Assembly: GCF_958979055.1 (NCBI RefSeq)
Contig: NC_084888.1
Span: forward strand, 36,537,804 to 36,601,803
DNA length: 64,000 bases
Reading direction: 5' to 3'
Source: Alnus glutinosa
Taxonomy: Eukaryota; Streptophyta; Magnoliopsida; Fagales; Betulaceae
Shown here: in pieces, positions 11,641 through 24,428 of the stretch
Position numbering within the stretch: the first letter of the stretch is position 1
Layout: the number at the start of each line of letters is the position of its first letter
Made by a program: the position numbers and the translations under genes
Notes under the pieces: model-generated
Seen by the model: only the letters and a program-made list of their open reading frames with translations
What the model was told of the DNA's origin: nothing
The model's database searches: none

Positions 11641-12234
11641 TAATTTCTAATTTTGTTGTCATTAAATTCTCACTAATTTCTACCTCTCTCTCTCTTCCTT
11701 TAAGTAAAATCTTTTACTCTAACACTAAATGTCCGTTACAAACTAAACTTCAAAGAGTCAAATGTCAGTTTTTTTTCTTTGGGAAATGTCAAAAGTCACT
11801 CCAATATCTCTTGCTTTCTCAAATAAATATATGGAGAAGTAATGGTTTGTGGCTATGCAAAACTGCAATGTTGTTTACATTACCGGAGAGTGGTGCTCAA
11901 AGCAAAGAGAGCGAAGTTTTTGCTATTGTTATAACCTTTTTGTTTGTAATACTGTTATAACCTCTCTTTTTTTTAGGTTGTCTTTCAAGTTTGTCGGGGC
12001 TGTGTTCAATAGAATTGTAAATAATATGTTTGTATTTATTTTATGTGCTTCTGTTTTTCTGATTTGATTTTCTATCCTTATTTTTGCATTGATAATTTAT
12101 ATTATTTTTTTTATTTTTGTTGAAAAAGTAGTTTCTTTTACTCTATATATAAGAATGATGGTCGAATTAAAAAATATCTATCTGACCGTAGTTTCTTCCT
12201 ATACCTACAAATTTCTTTGGAACTAGAAAAAGTA

Positions 12235-13260
12235 TATAAAAATAGTTATTTTTTATTATATTAGTGGTTACCATTTTACAATTTTTTTTTTTTACTTTAT
12301 TTTCTATGATTTTGTTCTTTCTCTACATTTTTTTTTTGTCCCTATTTCCTAATTTATATTATTTTTTTGTTCAAATTGCTTTTTTTTTTTTCTTTTTTTT
12401 TTTCTTTTTCCTTTTCTAAATTTTACATTGAATTCAAATAAACCATGGAGAGAGAGAGAGAGAGTTTACATTAATTGTTGTTTTGAGTACGAGGTATGAC
12501 GATTTTTTAATTTACATTGTTCACTATTTTTTTTCCCTGTATAATGCACATTGTTAACGTGCTTAATTGATAGACAATATTGATTTTCAAGATTTCATAT
12601 GAACCGGAAAAGTATATAGAAAAGAAAACTCTAATTTATCTATTAGTATTTTTTATTTTTCATTTTTTGTCTATATTTTCTATGGTTCTCTTATTTCATT
12701 TCCTCTTTTCTTCTTCTTTTTTTTTTCTTTATTTTTTATGTAATTAATATATTATTTTTCATTCAAATTACTTATTTCATCTTTTGTAAATTTTACACTA
12801 AATTCAAGAAAATGATGGTGAGAGAGAGTTTCCTATGGTTATTTTTTGTACGGGGTATGATGATTTTTTAGCGTATTATGTTTATTGAGTAGTTTTTTTA
12901 TTACTTTGTGTAATACAAAAAAGATAACACTATTATATGGACATAAATTTCATACAACCCGATTTGTAGGAAATTTTTTACAATCCACATATAAGATTGA
13001 CATGTGTCATTTGGCATGTGAGAAGCATATGTTATTTAAATAGCATGTACTTTGTACATGCTTTTTTAATAGCATTAATAAAAAAACATGTGCTTCTCAC
13101 ATGTTTAAAGGATACATGTCTTTTTTAAATGTGAGTTGTAGAAAATTTTCTATAAACCAGTTTATAATAAATTTTTGTCCCTATTATACTATATTAGTGT
13201 TTTTCAATTTTCATTTTTTATTTATATTTTCTATACTTCTCTTCTTCCATTTTTTTTTTT
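12235..13260. repeat. Diverged tandem repeat, unit about 370 bp
   Basis: Two units (about 12235-12600 and 12600-12980) share, in order, a GAA...GTATATA...AAA motif, T-rich tracts, TAAATTTTACA, a short GA run, and an ACGRGGTATGAYGATTTTTT motif. The start of a third unit follows the MITE insertion at 13181. There is no coding potential. Confidence 0.5.
12939..13180. mobile_element. MITE with 9-bp target duplication
   Basis: The ends are GGACATAAATTT and its inverse AAATTTTTGTCC. Flanks are CTATTATAT (12930-12938) and CTATTATAC (13181-13189), one base apart. Further inverted matches run inward (GTAGGAAATTTT against AAAATTTTCTA). It interrupts the tandem repeat at 12235-13260, so it is younger than that repeat. 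Confidence 0.75.
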
Positions 13261-13594
13261 ATTATTATTAAACTAAATTATAAGGAAGAATCCCACGCAT
13301 AGCACGAGTTACACGAGTTACAAGCAAGTTATAAAATAAAAATACAGTCTTTATCATTACTTTTAAAGAAGACGTGTAAGCTTTGACTGGTTTTCTAACA
13401 TCAATGTGATGTAGTGGCTTCATTCATTTCCTTACCCCATCCATTTCCTTACCCATCCATTTCATCCATGAGTCGCGTGGTGAATGTGATCAGTCTGAGA
13501 CTGCTTGTGCCTTGTGGTCACACTACATCAATATGTCTTGGTCTTGGTCCCATTTTTTATAGGTAAATTTAGTTTCTTTTTTGGAAAGATACGG

Positions 13595-13747
13595 TACGTT
13601 TATAATTTTTATATAATTTAATAATTTTATTTTAAAAATATTAATTATTGAATATATAAAATTTAAATATAAAAAAATAGATTTAATGGTTAATTTTAAA
13701 AAATATTATTAAAATTATTTAAAAATTATACAAAAATTATTAACGTA
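13595..13747. mobile_element. AT-rich fold-back element
   Basis: The left end TACGTTTATAATTTTTATA matches the inverse of the right end, TACGTTAATAATTTTTGTA, and pairing continues inward for about 60 bp. No clear target duplication is seen. Confidence 0.5.
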
Positions 13748-14481
13748 TGAAGGTGAATCGAAGCCCAAATATGAGTGCAACATAAATGCCGTCTTCTCTT
13801 TCTCTTTCTCTCTCGCTTTTATTTATTTATTTATTTTGCTAATCAGATATGAAATGTGTGAAGGGAGAAAGTCAAGATAAAGTATGAATTAAAGATAGTA
13901 GATTTTGTGGTGTTAAAATGCATCAAGTACGATGAGGAGACTAATGTGTCCCCTGGATAGGCCGAAGTTTATTTTTCAACGCGACCAAAACAGTAGTCAA
14001 ATAATTGACAAATATTTTTTTGGCCTTTTTGTATGTAAAAAGTCTAATATTTAAAATACACGTGAATTACATATTGTACTAAAAATGCATGTGACATTTT
14101 AGATATATATATAAATTTAATTAATTAAATATATTTTTTGCGTCATTATTGCACGTATCCTTAGAACCACTCATCAGTCATCAATCCACCTTTTCACGTG
14201 ATTTTAATATATATCCTCGTCCAACTCATTCATGCTTTCCACATTTCTAAAATTACAAAGACAAAGATGCTTTCAAGAGAAACAAGTAACTTGGTGGTTG
14301 CATTTTGCACGAATGTACCTTATATATATATGTAGGGGGACCAACTGCCATGGAAAACGTGCTACCCACGTGGATAAATCAATCTTATGTATGATTAGGA
14401 AAATAAAAAAAATAAAAAATCATTGTTTAGTCTATTTATTGTAAATTACAAAAAAAGAAAAGGATCCTAAAGACAAAGAAT

Positions 14482-14656
14482 AATGATTCAATGCCACCTA
14501 AATATACAACTTTTCACTACCTTGCCTATGTGGCAAGGTGGCCCCCCACAACTTTTTGAGTTTTTTTATTTTTTTAAAATAAATTAAAGTGGGGAACCAC
14601 CTTACCACATAGATAAGGTGGTGAAAAGTTGTATATTTAGATGGTAGTGAATCACT
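14482..14656. mobile_element. MITE, copy 1 of the AATGATTCA family
   Basis: Arms of about 65 bp are inverted repeats. They contain ATATACAACTTTTCACTACC and TGTGGCAAGGTGG, and flank a T/A-rich loop. The same family occurs at 25145-25322. Confidence 0.75.
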
Positions 14657-15597
14657 ACTCAAAGACAAAATGTAAAGAATGGGAGGTGAAAAGATCATCT
14701 CATGCACATGACTTTCCAAAAAACCATGCGTATACACCGACCTGATCTGTGCTTTCCAACTCGTTTGACTTTCAACACATCTTATGAAGGATTGGGATTG
14801 GGTGCAATTTCCTATTGGAATTGTAGTTTGTCGGATTATAATTATGAGAGCCTTTCGATATCATTCATTTTCTTAAATAACTTAAAAGCTTACTCGATTA
14901 TAATTGTGAGAGGTTTTTGATAGGATTCACTTGCCCCTCCATCAAAGCCTTTCACGATTGCTTCATTAATTACAATGAACAAATAATTATAAAGAATCTC
15001 TAATATATGGAATCCGATCTGTTATAAAAGCTAAACCGTCCTTTCCATTTTTTTATTTTCTTTTTCTTCTAATTAAAAGCTTTTACTTTATATATAACCT
15101 TTATTTCACTTACAACAAAAACAGATTTTACCTTTACGATCAAGTGTTCAACCACAATACTTTTATAAACATTCTTTAAAATACATTAATAAACAGAGCC
15201 AATAATAATTATTTTGTCGGGAGCGGCTCCCGACCCATTCAAAACCTTGTGTACTAAAAATACGACGGCGTTTTAGAGGCAATTCAATTGTACAAACAGT
15301 CCGTATTTCCATTAAACTGCATAATATAAACATGCACGAGTTCTTACCATTTGGAGTCCAAATTAAATTAATCCATATTCATATATATGTCGTCTACATT
15401 CAAGGTTGGTTCAGAGCTGGCTGTCCACACTTGGTTACTGTTCCACAAAAAAAAATTGCATTTAAGAAGACAGAAAAATTTCAAACCTGGTGCATGCATT
15501 CAACCAACTATATATAAATGTACGTAGGGAGTATGGATTGGCAACTCAAAAACTTATTTATATATATCACAAATTAATAACTATTTAACTTAATTAC

Positions 15598-15970
15598 CAT
15601 CTCAATATTGAGTAATACTATATACAACATTTTTATTCTACAATTAATTATCTCATAATACTGACGTAGCAGTTTCAAGTAATTTTGTTTTTGTTTTTAA
15701 TAATAATGACTGATATAAATGTTGATTGTTATGTGATAAAAATGAGATTTCTAACATTATTCTTCAATATTTATCAATGTGATAACCGTTAAATATGCTT
15801 TTGTTAGGAAATATAAATTATTCAGTTTGAAAGTAAGAGAAATGTTATATACCACATTTTTATCTCATAATTAGACTATTATTTATTTATTTTAAAAAAA
15901 TGATTAATCCAATGATTGGTTAGAACTATTACGTCAGTATTGTGGAATAGTTGTAGAATAAAATCGACAG
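15598..15970. mobile_element. Two adjacent degenerate MITEs of the ATTGGATTA family
   Basis: At 15598-15765 and 15836-15970 the motif series TTTTTAT(C/T)TCA(T/C)AA, ACGT(A/C)AG and ATCCAATGATTGGTTAGAAC appears with its inverse across short A-rich centres. Both resemble the copy at 11430-11640. Confidence 0.5.
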
Positions 15971-16217
15971 AATTTTCCTTCAAACTGGGTTGGAGGAACT
16001 TCCTCCAAACTGGATTGGAGAATCCAATCTATAAAAATGATATGTGTCACTTTATACATGAGAAAAACATGCATTTTTAATAAAATTTCTTTCAAATTTG
16101 TTCTTACAATTAAAAAAAAAATATATTTTTTATATACAAATAGACACGTCATTTTCAGAACAAAACGCAAGAAACATGTATCTCATTAGGAGACACTGAT
16201 CCCTACACAATAGGTTG

Positions 16218-16308
16218 TGCACAATTTGTATACAATCACTCACATTGGTGGAACCCTTCCACTCATATAGGTCCCACCAATATGAGTGGTTGTACACAAA
16301 TTGTGTAA
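16218..16308. repeat. Short palindromic repeat (MITE remnant)
   Basis: CACAATTTGTATACAATCAC...ATTGGTGG pairs with its inverse across about 20 bp, giving arms of about 33 bp. Confidence 0.6.
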
Positions 16309-16596
16309 GAGCTTTTTCCTCTCATTAGTAACCGGAAGTAGTCGGACCGAATTGAATAATATGATCTAATATGTGAATCGATAATGTTTCCCTTACAATG
16401 TGAGAGGGTTGTGTGAGAGTTGGGTGAGAATAGGGAAGGATCCTGTAGATTTGTTAATAAATTAAAAATAGTAGTAGGTGAAATTCAAAAAAAGAAACAA
16501 AAAATAGAAACAAAAAAGGTTCCCAAAATCTAGAAGTAGAGAAGAGAAAAAGAGAAAGGGGCATAGTAGGAAATACAAGTGGATTACATGCACACC

Positions 16597-16604
16597 TTTA
16601 AATA
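16597..16604 (+). promoter_or_regulatory. Putative TATA box of ASA
   Basis: TTTAAATA lies 143 bp upstream of the chosen ASA start, after a purine-rich stretch. Position and sequence are the only evidence. Confidence 0.4.
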
Positions 16605-16746
16605 TGAGTCTCAAGCCAATCATCACTCTAACACACTTGCCTCGCCCAGATTCGGTGGCTTTTCTAGTCAGTTAGACTAGAGGCCGAAGCCCAGGCACAA
16701 AGGCACAAAAGCACAGCGTCTTCGCTCGGCGGTTTTGATTCTGTGA

Positions 16747-19700
16747 ATGAGCTCTGCCAAGATGCAAAGTTTAGGCGTTTCTCACAGCTTGGTCCCGTCG
16801 AGCCACAGGCGGTCTCCGGTCCCGGTCATCGGCATTGCCAGTGGAAGAAGAAGAAGCTCAAGCTCAAGATCAAGCTCGTCGCTTGCGTTCGTCCGTACAG
16901 TGAAATGCTGCTCTCTGACAACAAGCTCCTCGTCGTCTTTAGGTAAAATGACGCACTTTCGGGTGTGTTCTTTAAACTGTGTTTGGTTGCCGAGAGAAAA
17001 AGAAAAAGAAAATAAAAAAGAGAGGAAAAGAAAATAACAGAAAAGGCCAAAATTTTGTTGGTCGTAAGACTTTTGTTATGGAATGAGAGAACTTTTGGTT
17101 TTGAAAAGGGAAAAGATTCTTAGAAGCAAGTGGGTTAGCAACGAAATTCACGCCATTTTCGTGGCAAATGAACGAACTTTTGATTCTAAGTGATTGTGTT
17201 TTTCTTTATCTATATTTGATTGGAATTTATGTTTAGCTTCTGCCGAGAAGACGTCGGAAAGGACGGAAGAAAGTTGACTGGTTCTAATTTTATATTCCGA
17301 ATGTTGTTTCGGATTTAATTGATGGAAGAGGCTTAACATTTTATGTTTCAAGGCTTCACAAATTGTAACGAAAAAAGAATATTCAAATTCTTAATATTCT
17401 TGGCTGGCTGGCACATTTTCTCAGTAACCAAATAGAGTTACAAACTTTGTGAAAGCGACGCTATCTCTGTCTGTTTTAATAATATATTTCTAGTGCTCAG
17501 ACACAAGAGAACTGTTTAACTACTTTGTTAACGCGAACAGGCTTGATGGAGTGGCGGTTTTGGTTTTGCTAAATCACATCTTATAAAAATTTGTGAAAGC
17601 GACCGAATTTGCGAATCAAAATTTATGTAATAATTTTGTTATTTCAGTTGATAATGGGACCCAATTCGCCGAAGCTTCTAAAAAGTCAAATCTAGTTCCG
17701 CTTTACCGGACCATATTCTCCGACCAGCTTACTCCGGTTCTAGCTTATCGGTGCTTGGTTAAAGAAGACGATCGAGATGCTCCGAGCTTTCTTTTTGAGT
17801 CCGTGGAGCCCCATCCTATTGTTTCGACCGTTGTAAGTGTCTCTTGGTTTTGAATTTTTGAATCTCTACAATCATATTTTACAATTAAGTGCTGCCTTTT
17901 TTTTTTCTTTTTTTTTTTTTGATGAATAAACTTTTGCATTGAATATATTAGGGGCGTTATAGTATAGTTGGAGCTCAGCCAACGATGGAAATTGTGGCAA
18001 AAGAACATAAGGTCACAATAATGGACCATGAGGAAGGGCGTTTAACTGAGGAGTTTGTTGAAGACCCAATGGTGATTCCTAGAAGAATCTCGGAGGAATG
18101 GAAACCTCAACTTATTGATGAACTTCCGAATACATTTTGTGGTAAGAGAATTTTGTTGATAATTTATGCTCCATTATACCCAACTTATTGATGAACTTCG
18201 AAATACATTTGTGATGAGAAAAATTTGTTGATGACTTGTTTTCCACAAGGAAATGTTGTTAGGTATGACTGGATCATAACTTCATGAGTTAAGATTTTGT
18301 GGTGCCATGTGTTTGTTTTTGTTATATTCATATAGTTAAAAAAAGAAAAAAAGAAGATAAACTTATTCTAACAGTTTCCTCAACGTCCCACTTGAATTAG
18401 ACAAAGAAGTATGATTAGGTATATATAAAGAAAGTATAATAAAGTTTCCATTCTCGTCGACTGTTCTGCTTTTAACAAACTCAGGTTTTGGAGTTATCGG
18501 CTCCGACAATCATTTGGGATTGGTCAAAAGAAAGAAAATGCTAAGAATCTCAATAATTGATTGGCACGGCAAATTCTTAGATTCTTTCTCATTACATGTT
18601 TGTTGTTTCCTCATTATGGTGCTGAACCTTGTCTTTGGTACAATGTCTCATGGTAATACGACAACGACGTGTCATATGACAAACAGTTGCTTCATTAAGG
18701 ATGAAATAAGTGATTATTAGATTCTATGAATGTTTCAAGTGATTTATTTATCAGAAAAAAAAAATGAATGTTTCAAGTGATTTAAAATCCTTTAGCAGTA
18801 TCAAGGGTGCTGTGGACATTAAAACTTATGCAGTCAAATCTCAAAAGGGAGCAATGATCAAGTAGCCATGTAATCATTGCGTACATTTTGAATTTATGGG
18901 AAACCTTAATTTCAATTGAGTTTTCTCAATTGGTCAAACATGGAAGATGTGGGGATCATGCATACATTCTGTAACACCCCATTCCCCTAGGAAGACGATA
19001 TTATGCATCGCTCGAAGAACATAAAGATTCAAGAATTCCATAAACAAAACCTCTACATTTATTAATCTTCTCCAAAAAGGAAAGCTTTCTTTTGTTAAAA
19101 CAAGCCCCAATTGTATGCCAACTCCTCCCTATTTTCAGGAGTTGTTTCCTAACTTATTTCAAAAATAAAAGATATTTAGTTTTACAAGGAAACGTAAAAC
19201 TAATCTGCCTGCCAGCTTATAACCACATTTGATTATCAATTTATGGAATTCTTGTATCTTTATGATTTTGATTCGAGCGAGGCATAATATTGTCTTCCTA
19301 CGGGAAGGGGGGTGTTACACATTCGAGGATTCACCATATGTGTGTAAAAGATAAATGAATGTAGAAGTTTTGGGCATATTTCAATTTAAGATTTTCTCAT
19401 GTCATGCTCATCATGTTACAAACTGTCAAACCTATGGTAGGTCTCATCTCATAATAAAAATCTAGTACTGCCATTTACTTGATTTTCTGTCACTGGAAGT
19501 AAACTGTCCATTGTTGTATTCCTCTTTCTACTTTTGGCAAACCTTGCTTAGTGGTGAATTGCTGTCTTGAATAGGTGGCTGGGTAGGTTATTTCTCATAT
19601 GATACAGTTCGCTATGTGGAGAAGAAAAAGCTTCCATTCTCTAAGGCACCAAAGGACGATAGAAACCTTGCTGACATACATCTTGGTCTCTATGATGACG

Positions 19701-22591
19701 TGATTGTTTTTGATCATGTGGAGAAGGTACTCTTATTTTCTTGCATTAATAATGTGAACCTCTTTTAGGTGATAAACATTGTTTGTTTTGATGTTTCCTT
19801 GTGTGTAGCATTTTTCTAAGCAATACTTGAATTCTATGAGTAATTATTCTTCAGTCTCCAAATTAAAAGTTTAAAATCTACTTTTTGTCCCTTTGTAGTG
19901 CTCGGAAATATTGCGGAATTGGTAATAAATATAGATATACGCGTATACTCTTCCCCAAGATTTTGGTAATAATAAATTGCAACATATTTGATGTCTATAT
20001 TAAAATACTAATTGTCATCTGTGATGGGTTTTCTCAGAAGTTGGTTGGTAATTACTTTCCTTCCACTTATGTGTCATTAACTTTCTTAATTAAAGGCTTC
20101 TTGGTCTTCTGTTCGTATTTAGAAAGCACATGTGATTCACTGGGTGAGGTTAGATCGGTACTCCTCTATTGACAAGGCTTATAAAGACGGAGTGAAACGC
20201 TTGGAAGTATTAGTATCCAGAGTTCAAAATATTAACCCGTGAGTAACTATTGCTCTTTTTATGAAAATACTGGAGCTTGTAACATTTTTTACAATTATTT
20301 TATTTGATTGTCTATTTTTAGCCCAAAGCTTGCCCCGGGCTTTGTGAAATTAGATACTCGCCGTTTTGGTCCTTCTTTAAAGAAGTCATCCATGACCAGT
20401 GAAGAATACAAGAAGGCCGTATTGCAGGCCAAAGAACATATTATGGCAGGAGATATCTTCCAGGTCGTATTGAGTCAACGTTTTGAACGCCGAACATTTG
20501 CTGACCCATTTGAAGTTTACAGAGCATTGCGAGTTGTGAACCCAAGTCCATATATGACTTACTTACAAGTTTGTATCTCTTGAGCTTGTTTTAATTGCAG
20601 TACCCTGGTTTTATGAGTTTTCTATGTTGTTATGAACTTGCATATTCTGATTTATTCTTTCCAAAAATTGTTCTTAATCAGGCTAGAGGATGTATTCTGG
20701 TTGCTTCAAGTCCAGAAATTCTTACGCGTACAAGGAAGGTAAAATTACGACCCTAATTATTTCTAAATTCATTGATTCGAAATCCTTAAACAAAAAGACA
20801 TGCTCCTTGCTTAGCTTAAATAGGATTTTTCTACCAATAAATTTAAGCAAGTTTGTGGATATGTTTTTATGTGTGGAGAATTTATTATTCTTATTCTCTG
20901 AATATTTACAAACAAGGTTATCCATCTTTACAATGTTTATGAACAGAATAAGATTATCAATCGGCCATTGGCCGGCACCGTGAGAAGAGGGAAGACAATT
21001 CAAGAAGATCAGATGCTGGAAGCTCAGCTGCTAAGTGATGAAAAGCAATGTGCAGAACACGTCATGCTGGTTGATTTGGGTCGAAATGATGTTGGGAAGG
21101 TCTCTTTTAAATCTTATCATATCCTAATTATTCAGACACTTCATGCCACACCTAAAGCTCTTAGGCTCATAGTAGTTCACTTATGTTGGTGTCAATTTAA
21201 AAGCAAACATATGAAGCTTCCTTGGTGTCTGTTGTACTGGTGGTTTCTATTTGAAACCCTTGATTGTGGATCATGAAAGTTGTTTGATTTTCCATAAACA
21301 TAACTTCTCTTTTTATGTTTTGCTACCAAGGGCATGACTTTTCTTCTAGATGTTAGCTGCATAAATCTTGTCTTGTAACATGATTCTTGATGTAGGTCTC
21401 AAAATATGGTTCCGTGAAGGTGGAAAAGGTTATGAATGTTGAACGGTATTCCCATGTGATGCACATAAGTTCCACGGTGAGAATTCGTGCATTAGTGTTT
21501 AGTGTTGGTTGAATTGTAAAATGATGTTTCTGTTTCTTTTAGAGAATTATCTGCATAATGCATACATAACATGCTACTGTGTCATCTATTCTGGTTTTCC
21601 TTCTGTAACAACTTGATAGTAAAGTAGGAGAGAAACCTAGAGTTAAAGAAACCTACATGATTTGACTTCCTGTGCACATTTGGCATTTCAGATATTTAGT
21701 GAACTAAAATCAATTTCTTTTGTTTTTATCAGCAGTTTGCATCTGTTTTTATTTTGTAACATTTACATTATATTTTTGTATTGACTTTCCTAAGTTGAGA
21801 TAAACTTAGGGTTTTGCTAAAGTTCCTTTTTCCAATTATCATATTCATGCTAGTGATTATAGTGGACATTATAAAGCAATGTGACATGCTGATTTATCTT
21901 ATACAGGTTACTGGAGAGTTGCAAGATCATCTCACTTGCTGGGATGCCCTGCGTGCTGCATTGCCTGTCGGAACTGTTAGTGGAGCACCAAAGGTTTATA
22001 GTTATTTTTGCTCGTTTCCAATCTTTTCATTTACCTATTTCCTGCATATTTGGTTCTAAATCTATGACAAAGTGCTGCCAAAACAATGTGGGCTGGTGAC
22101 TCTTAGATAGTTCATCACTATTTTTGGGCTTGTTTTTATTTTCATATTCTGATTGTGTATGCTATATTGCTATCCACAAGCACTATTGCCAAGTTTCTAG
22201 AATTACATTCTCTGATCAAGGTACTCTTTCCCTCTATGTTCTGGTTGTCATCGACGATCGGATTCAGGTCAGGGCCATGGAAATAATCGATGATTTGGAA
22301 GTAACTCGGCGCGGGCCATACAGCGGTGGATTCGGAAGTGTTTCTTTTTCTGGAGACATGGACATCGCCCTAGCTCTAAGGACAATTGTGTTCCCCACAG
22401 GAACCCGATATGACACCATGTATTCATACAAGGATGCAACCAAGCGCCAGGAATGGGTTGCTAACCTTCAAACTGGTGCTGGTATTGTGGCTGACAGTAA
22501 TCCTGACGACGAACAACAGGAATGCCAGAACAAGGCTGCTGGTCTCGCCCGTGCCATCGACTTGGCTGAATCGACTTTTGTTGACACATGA
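16747..22591 (+). CDS. ASA: Anthranilate synthase alpha subunit, plastid
   Basis: Eleven exons join in frame to 595 aa: 16747-16942, 17648-17832, 17952-18141, 19575-19726, 20123-20238, 20322-20568, 20682-20738, 20947-21099, 21396-21476, 21907-21993 and 22268-22591. The enzyme makes anthranilate from chorismate and an amino group supplied by the beta subunit, opening the tryptophan branch. Residues 1-65 are rich in Ser and Arg, as in a transit peptide. LFES at 114-117 is the LLES-type element of the tryptophan feedback site, so inhibition by tryptophan is likely kept. The catalytic part has [31 protein letters not shown] (481-488), [10 protein letters not shown] and ADSNPDDE. Length matches the Arabidopsis proteins. 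The next Met is residue 6, so the start is uncertain by five codons. AATAAA at 22751 may be the poly(A) signal. Intron 3 holds the palindromic element at 18970-19319. Confidence 0.96.
18970..19319. mobile_element. Palindromic TGTAACA...TGTTACA element with 5-bp duplication, in ASA intron 3
   Basis: The 350-bp element begins TGTAACACCCC and ends GGGGTGTTACA. Its arms are long inverted repeats of about 75 bp (left AGGAAGACGATATTATGC; the inverse of the right arm reads AGGAAGACAATATTATGC). The flanks are a perfect 5-bp repeat CATTC (18965-18969 and 19320-19324). The TG...CA ends and 5-bp duplication are those of an integrase product such as a solo LTR, but the long inverted arms are those of a MITE. 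The class is undecided. Confidence 0.75.
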
Positions 22592-23832
22592 TGTTGAGCT
22601 TTACCAACCGATGAAATGGGAGTTCAATGGTGACCCAAGAATAAGAAATCGCAACCTCCTTTATATCGACAGTTGCTTGGGTTGGAGAGGAAAATATGCA
22701 AGAGAAATTTGACTATGTACCTACCGAACTTTGCTTTCATAGCAATATCTAATAAAACCTTAGTAGAATTCAAATTATGTCGTACTGTGCATCTCATTTT
22801 ACCGTCCAAATTTTATTTTGTTATATCTAATTGTATATATAGCTCCAAGTTATTTAAAAAAATTAAATGACTTACTAATATATACACCATTTTATATTAC
22901 AACAGTGATGCAAAATGTTAATACAACAGTGACTTGGGTACCCGGTTGAGCTACCTCTAATGTCTAAGTTAGTATGAGAAGGAAGAAGAAAAAAAATGTA
23001 ATTCTAAAAGATGGGGGAAAATTATATCCACTTTTATTGTCTTTTCCTTGGCGGGGCTATAAAGATTTCTGCCTAAAACCTGATATAACTATTGGCAATT
23101 CTCTCTCAAGAATATTGAGAGGTTATTTGACGTGGCTAAGCAATTTACTTTACGTGAAAAGAAGGGAATCGTGTGCTCTTTGGCCCTAGGTAGACTGCCT
23201 CCCAAGCTACGTTGGGCTATTGGAGCTGAGCTAATCCAAATGGCCTTAGCGAGACTCTAAATCCTTTGGTAGGGATGGTTCAATGAAGTCATTGAACCCG
23301 AGAACCCTGGATAGACAGGGTCTTATAGGCCTTTTCTATAGCAACTTAGCTATAATTTTTAGCGAATGGGTGAGTTCTCAACTTGTTGACTTAAGAGACG
23401 GATCATCTCCGATTGAAACTAACTGGAAAGGAGCCAATCCTTTATAAATAAATAGCAAAATTGTGAAATAAAATATAAAAAAACAATTTTGCCCTCTATA
23501 TATAAAAGACCGACTTGTCTTCGGTTGGTTTATTAAGAACTCTGTGAGGACCCGTACACCACAAAATATTGTGAATACACCAAAAACAACTTGATAGACA
23601 AAAAGGATACAATATTGTGAAGTAACACACATGCAAGACTCAAAATGAAGAAGAAACAAGAAACAGCGCCCGCACACACTCAAATTGCTTTGATTTGCAA
23701 ATTAAAAATCCATAGAAGCAATGGTGTGAACAGTAGAATGAATTCCGGTGTCAAAATTTACACGAAAATGAAAAACAGAGCTCAGCATCGTTAATTACAA
23801 AACAAGGACTCATCAACCTCAATCTTCACAAC
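22592..23832. other. ASA 3' UTR and spacer
   Basis: The ASA 3' UTR probably ends soon after 22751. From about 22930 to 23400 the base composition is more even (GTACCCGGTTGAGC, CCCAAGCTACGTTGGG, GAACCCGAGAACCC), unlike the surrounding AT-rich DNA. This could be a relic of a retroelement or organelle-derived DNA; I cannot decide. No gene-like frame is present. Confidence 0.4.
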
Positions 23833-24071
23833 CTAATCATCATCGAACCGATCTTTCTTAGGCTGCGACGGAGGCATCGGAGGCTTCGGTGGACCCCTCC
23901 CCTTCTTCTTGTCCCGAGGCCTCGCCTGTTGATACAGAATCAAAACCCAAACATCCTCAAACTAAAAAAGAGTGTTTCATATTCCCCCCAATTATGATTT
24001 TCACAGTTATGTTTTCTATAATTTTCCCGGGTTTTCTCATCAACCAAACAGAGGACAAAAATCTTCATTTA

Positions 24072-24106
<35 letters not shown>

Positions 24107-24428
24107 TAGTTGAAGAAAACTCACATTTCCAAAAGAGTGCGCAAAGCGCTTGCCTTTGGCAGTCTTTCTGTCACCTCTGCCACAGTAAACTGAAACCAAA
24201 CAAATCAAGAAATTAGGACACAAAATGAAAATAAAACAAACAAATTACATGTTCATATATGTGTTTATACGCGATACACGTACTTAATGGTGGTGTTGGA
24301 CTTGTTGCAGAGAGTGAAATAGAATCGGGGCATTTGGGGTTTGGAAGAGAAAGGGTTTCTGACTGAGAGAACGATAAACTGGGGGCCAGAGATGGAATTG
24401 GAAGTGATACCAGAAGCAGAGAAGCCAT
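23833..24428 (-). CDS. PSRP4: Plastid 30S ribosomal protein bTHXc/PSRP4 (S31)
   Basis: Three minus-strand exons join in frame to 100 aa: 24428-24284, 24189-24125 and 23925-23833 (TAG). The first exon encodes [20 protein letters not shown] and further Ser-rich sequence, a transit peptide. The second begins [15 protein letters not shown] and ends AHSFGN. The third is [20 protein letters not shown] and ends KKDRFDDD. That very basic [12 protein letters not shown] segment followed by a Lys/Pro tail is diagnostic of the THX-like protein of the plastid small subunit. An ATG four codons upstream (24440) is possible, but MASLL is the usual start. Introns are GT-AG and short; the second holds a run of about 38 T on the coding strand (A at 24072-24102 and nearby on the plus strand). 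The gene converges on ASA. Confidence 0.92.

Larger units (their letters stand above)
10585..16596. other. Gene-free AT-rich spacer between EGY2 and ASA
   Basis: Six kilobases without a frame that looks like a gene. They hold homopolymer tracts, microsatellites, a diverged tandem repeat and at least seven MITE-like inverted repeats, listed separately. The first few hundred bases include the EGY2 3' UTR. Confidence 0.7.

Noticed and set aside
16743-16946. 67-codon frame overlapping ASA exon 1
   Set aside because: It is out of frame with the later exons; the frame starting at 16747 continues correctly into exon 2.
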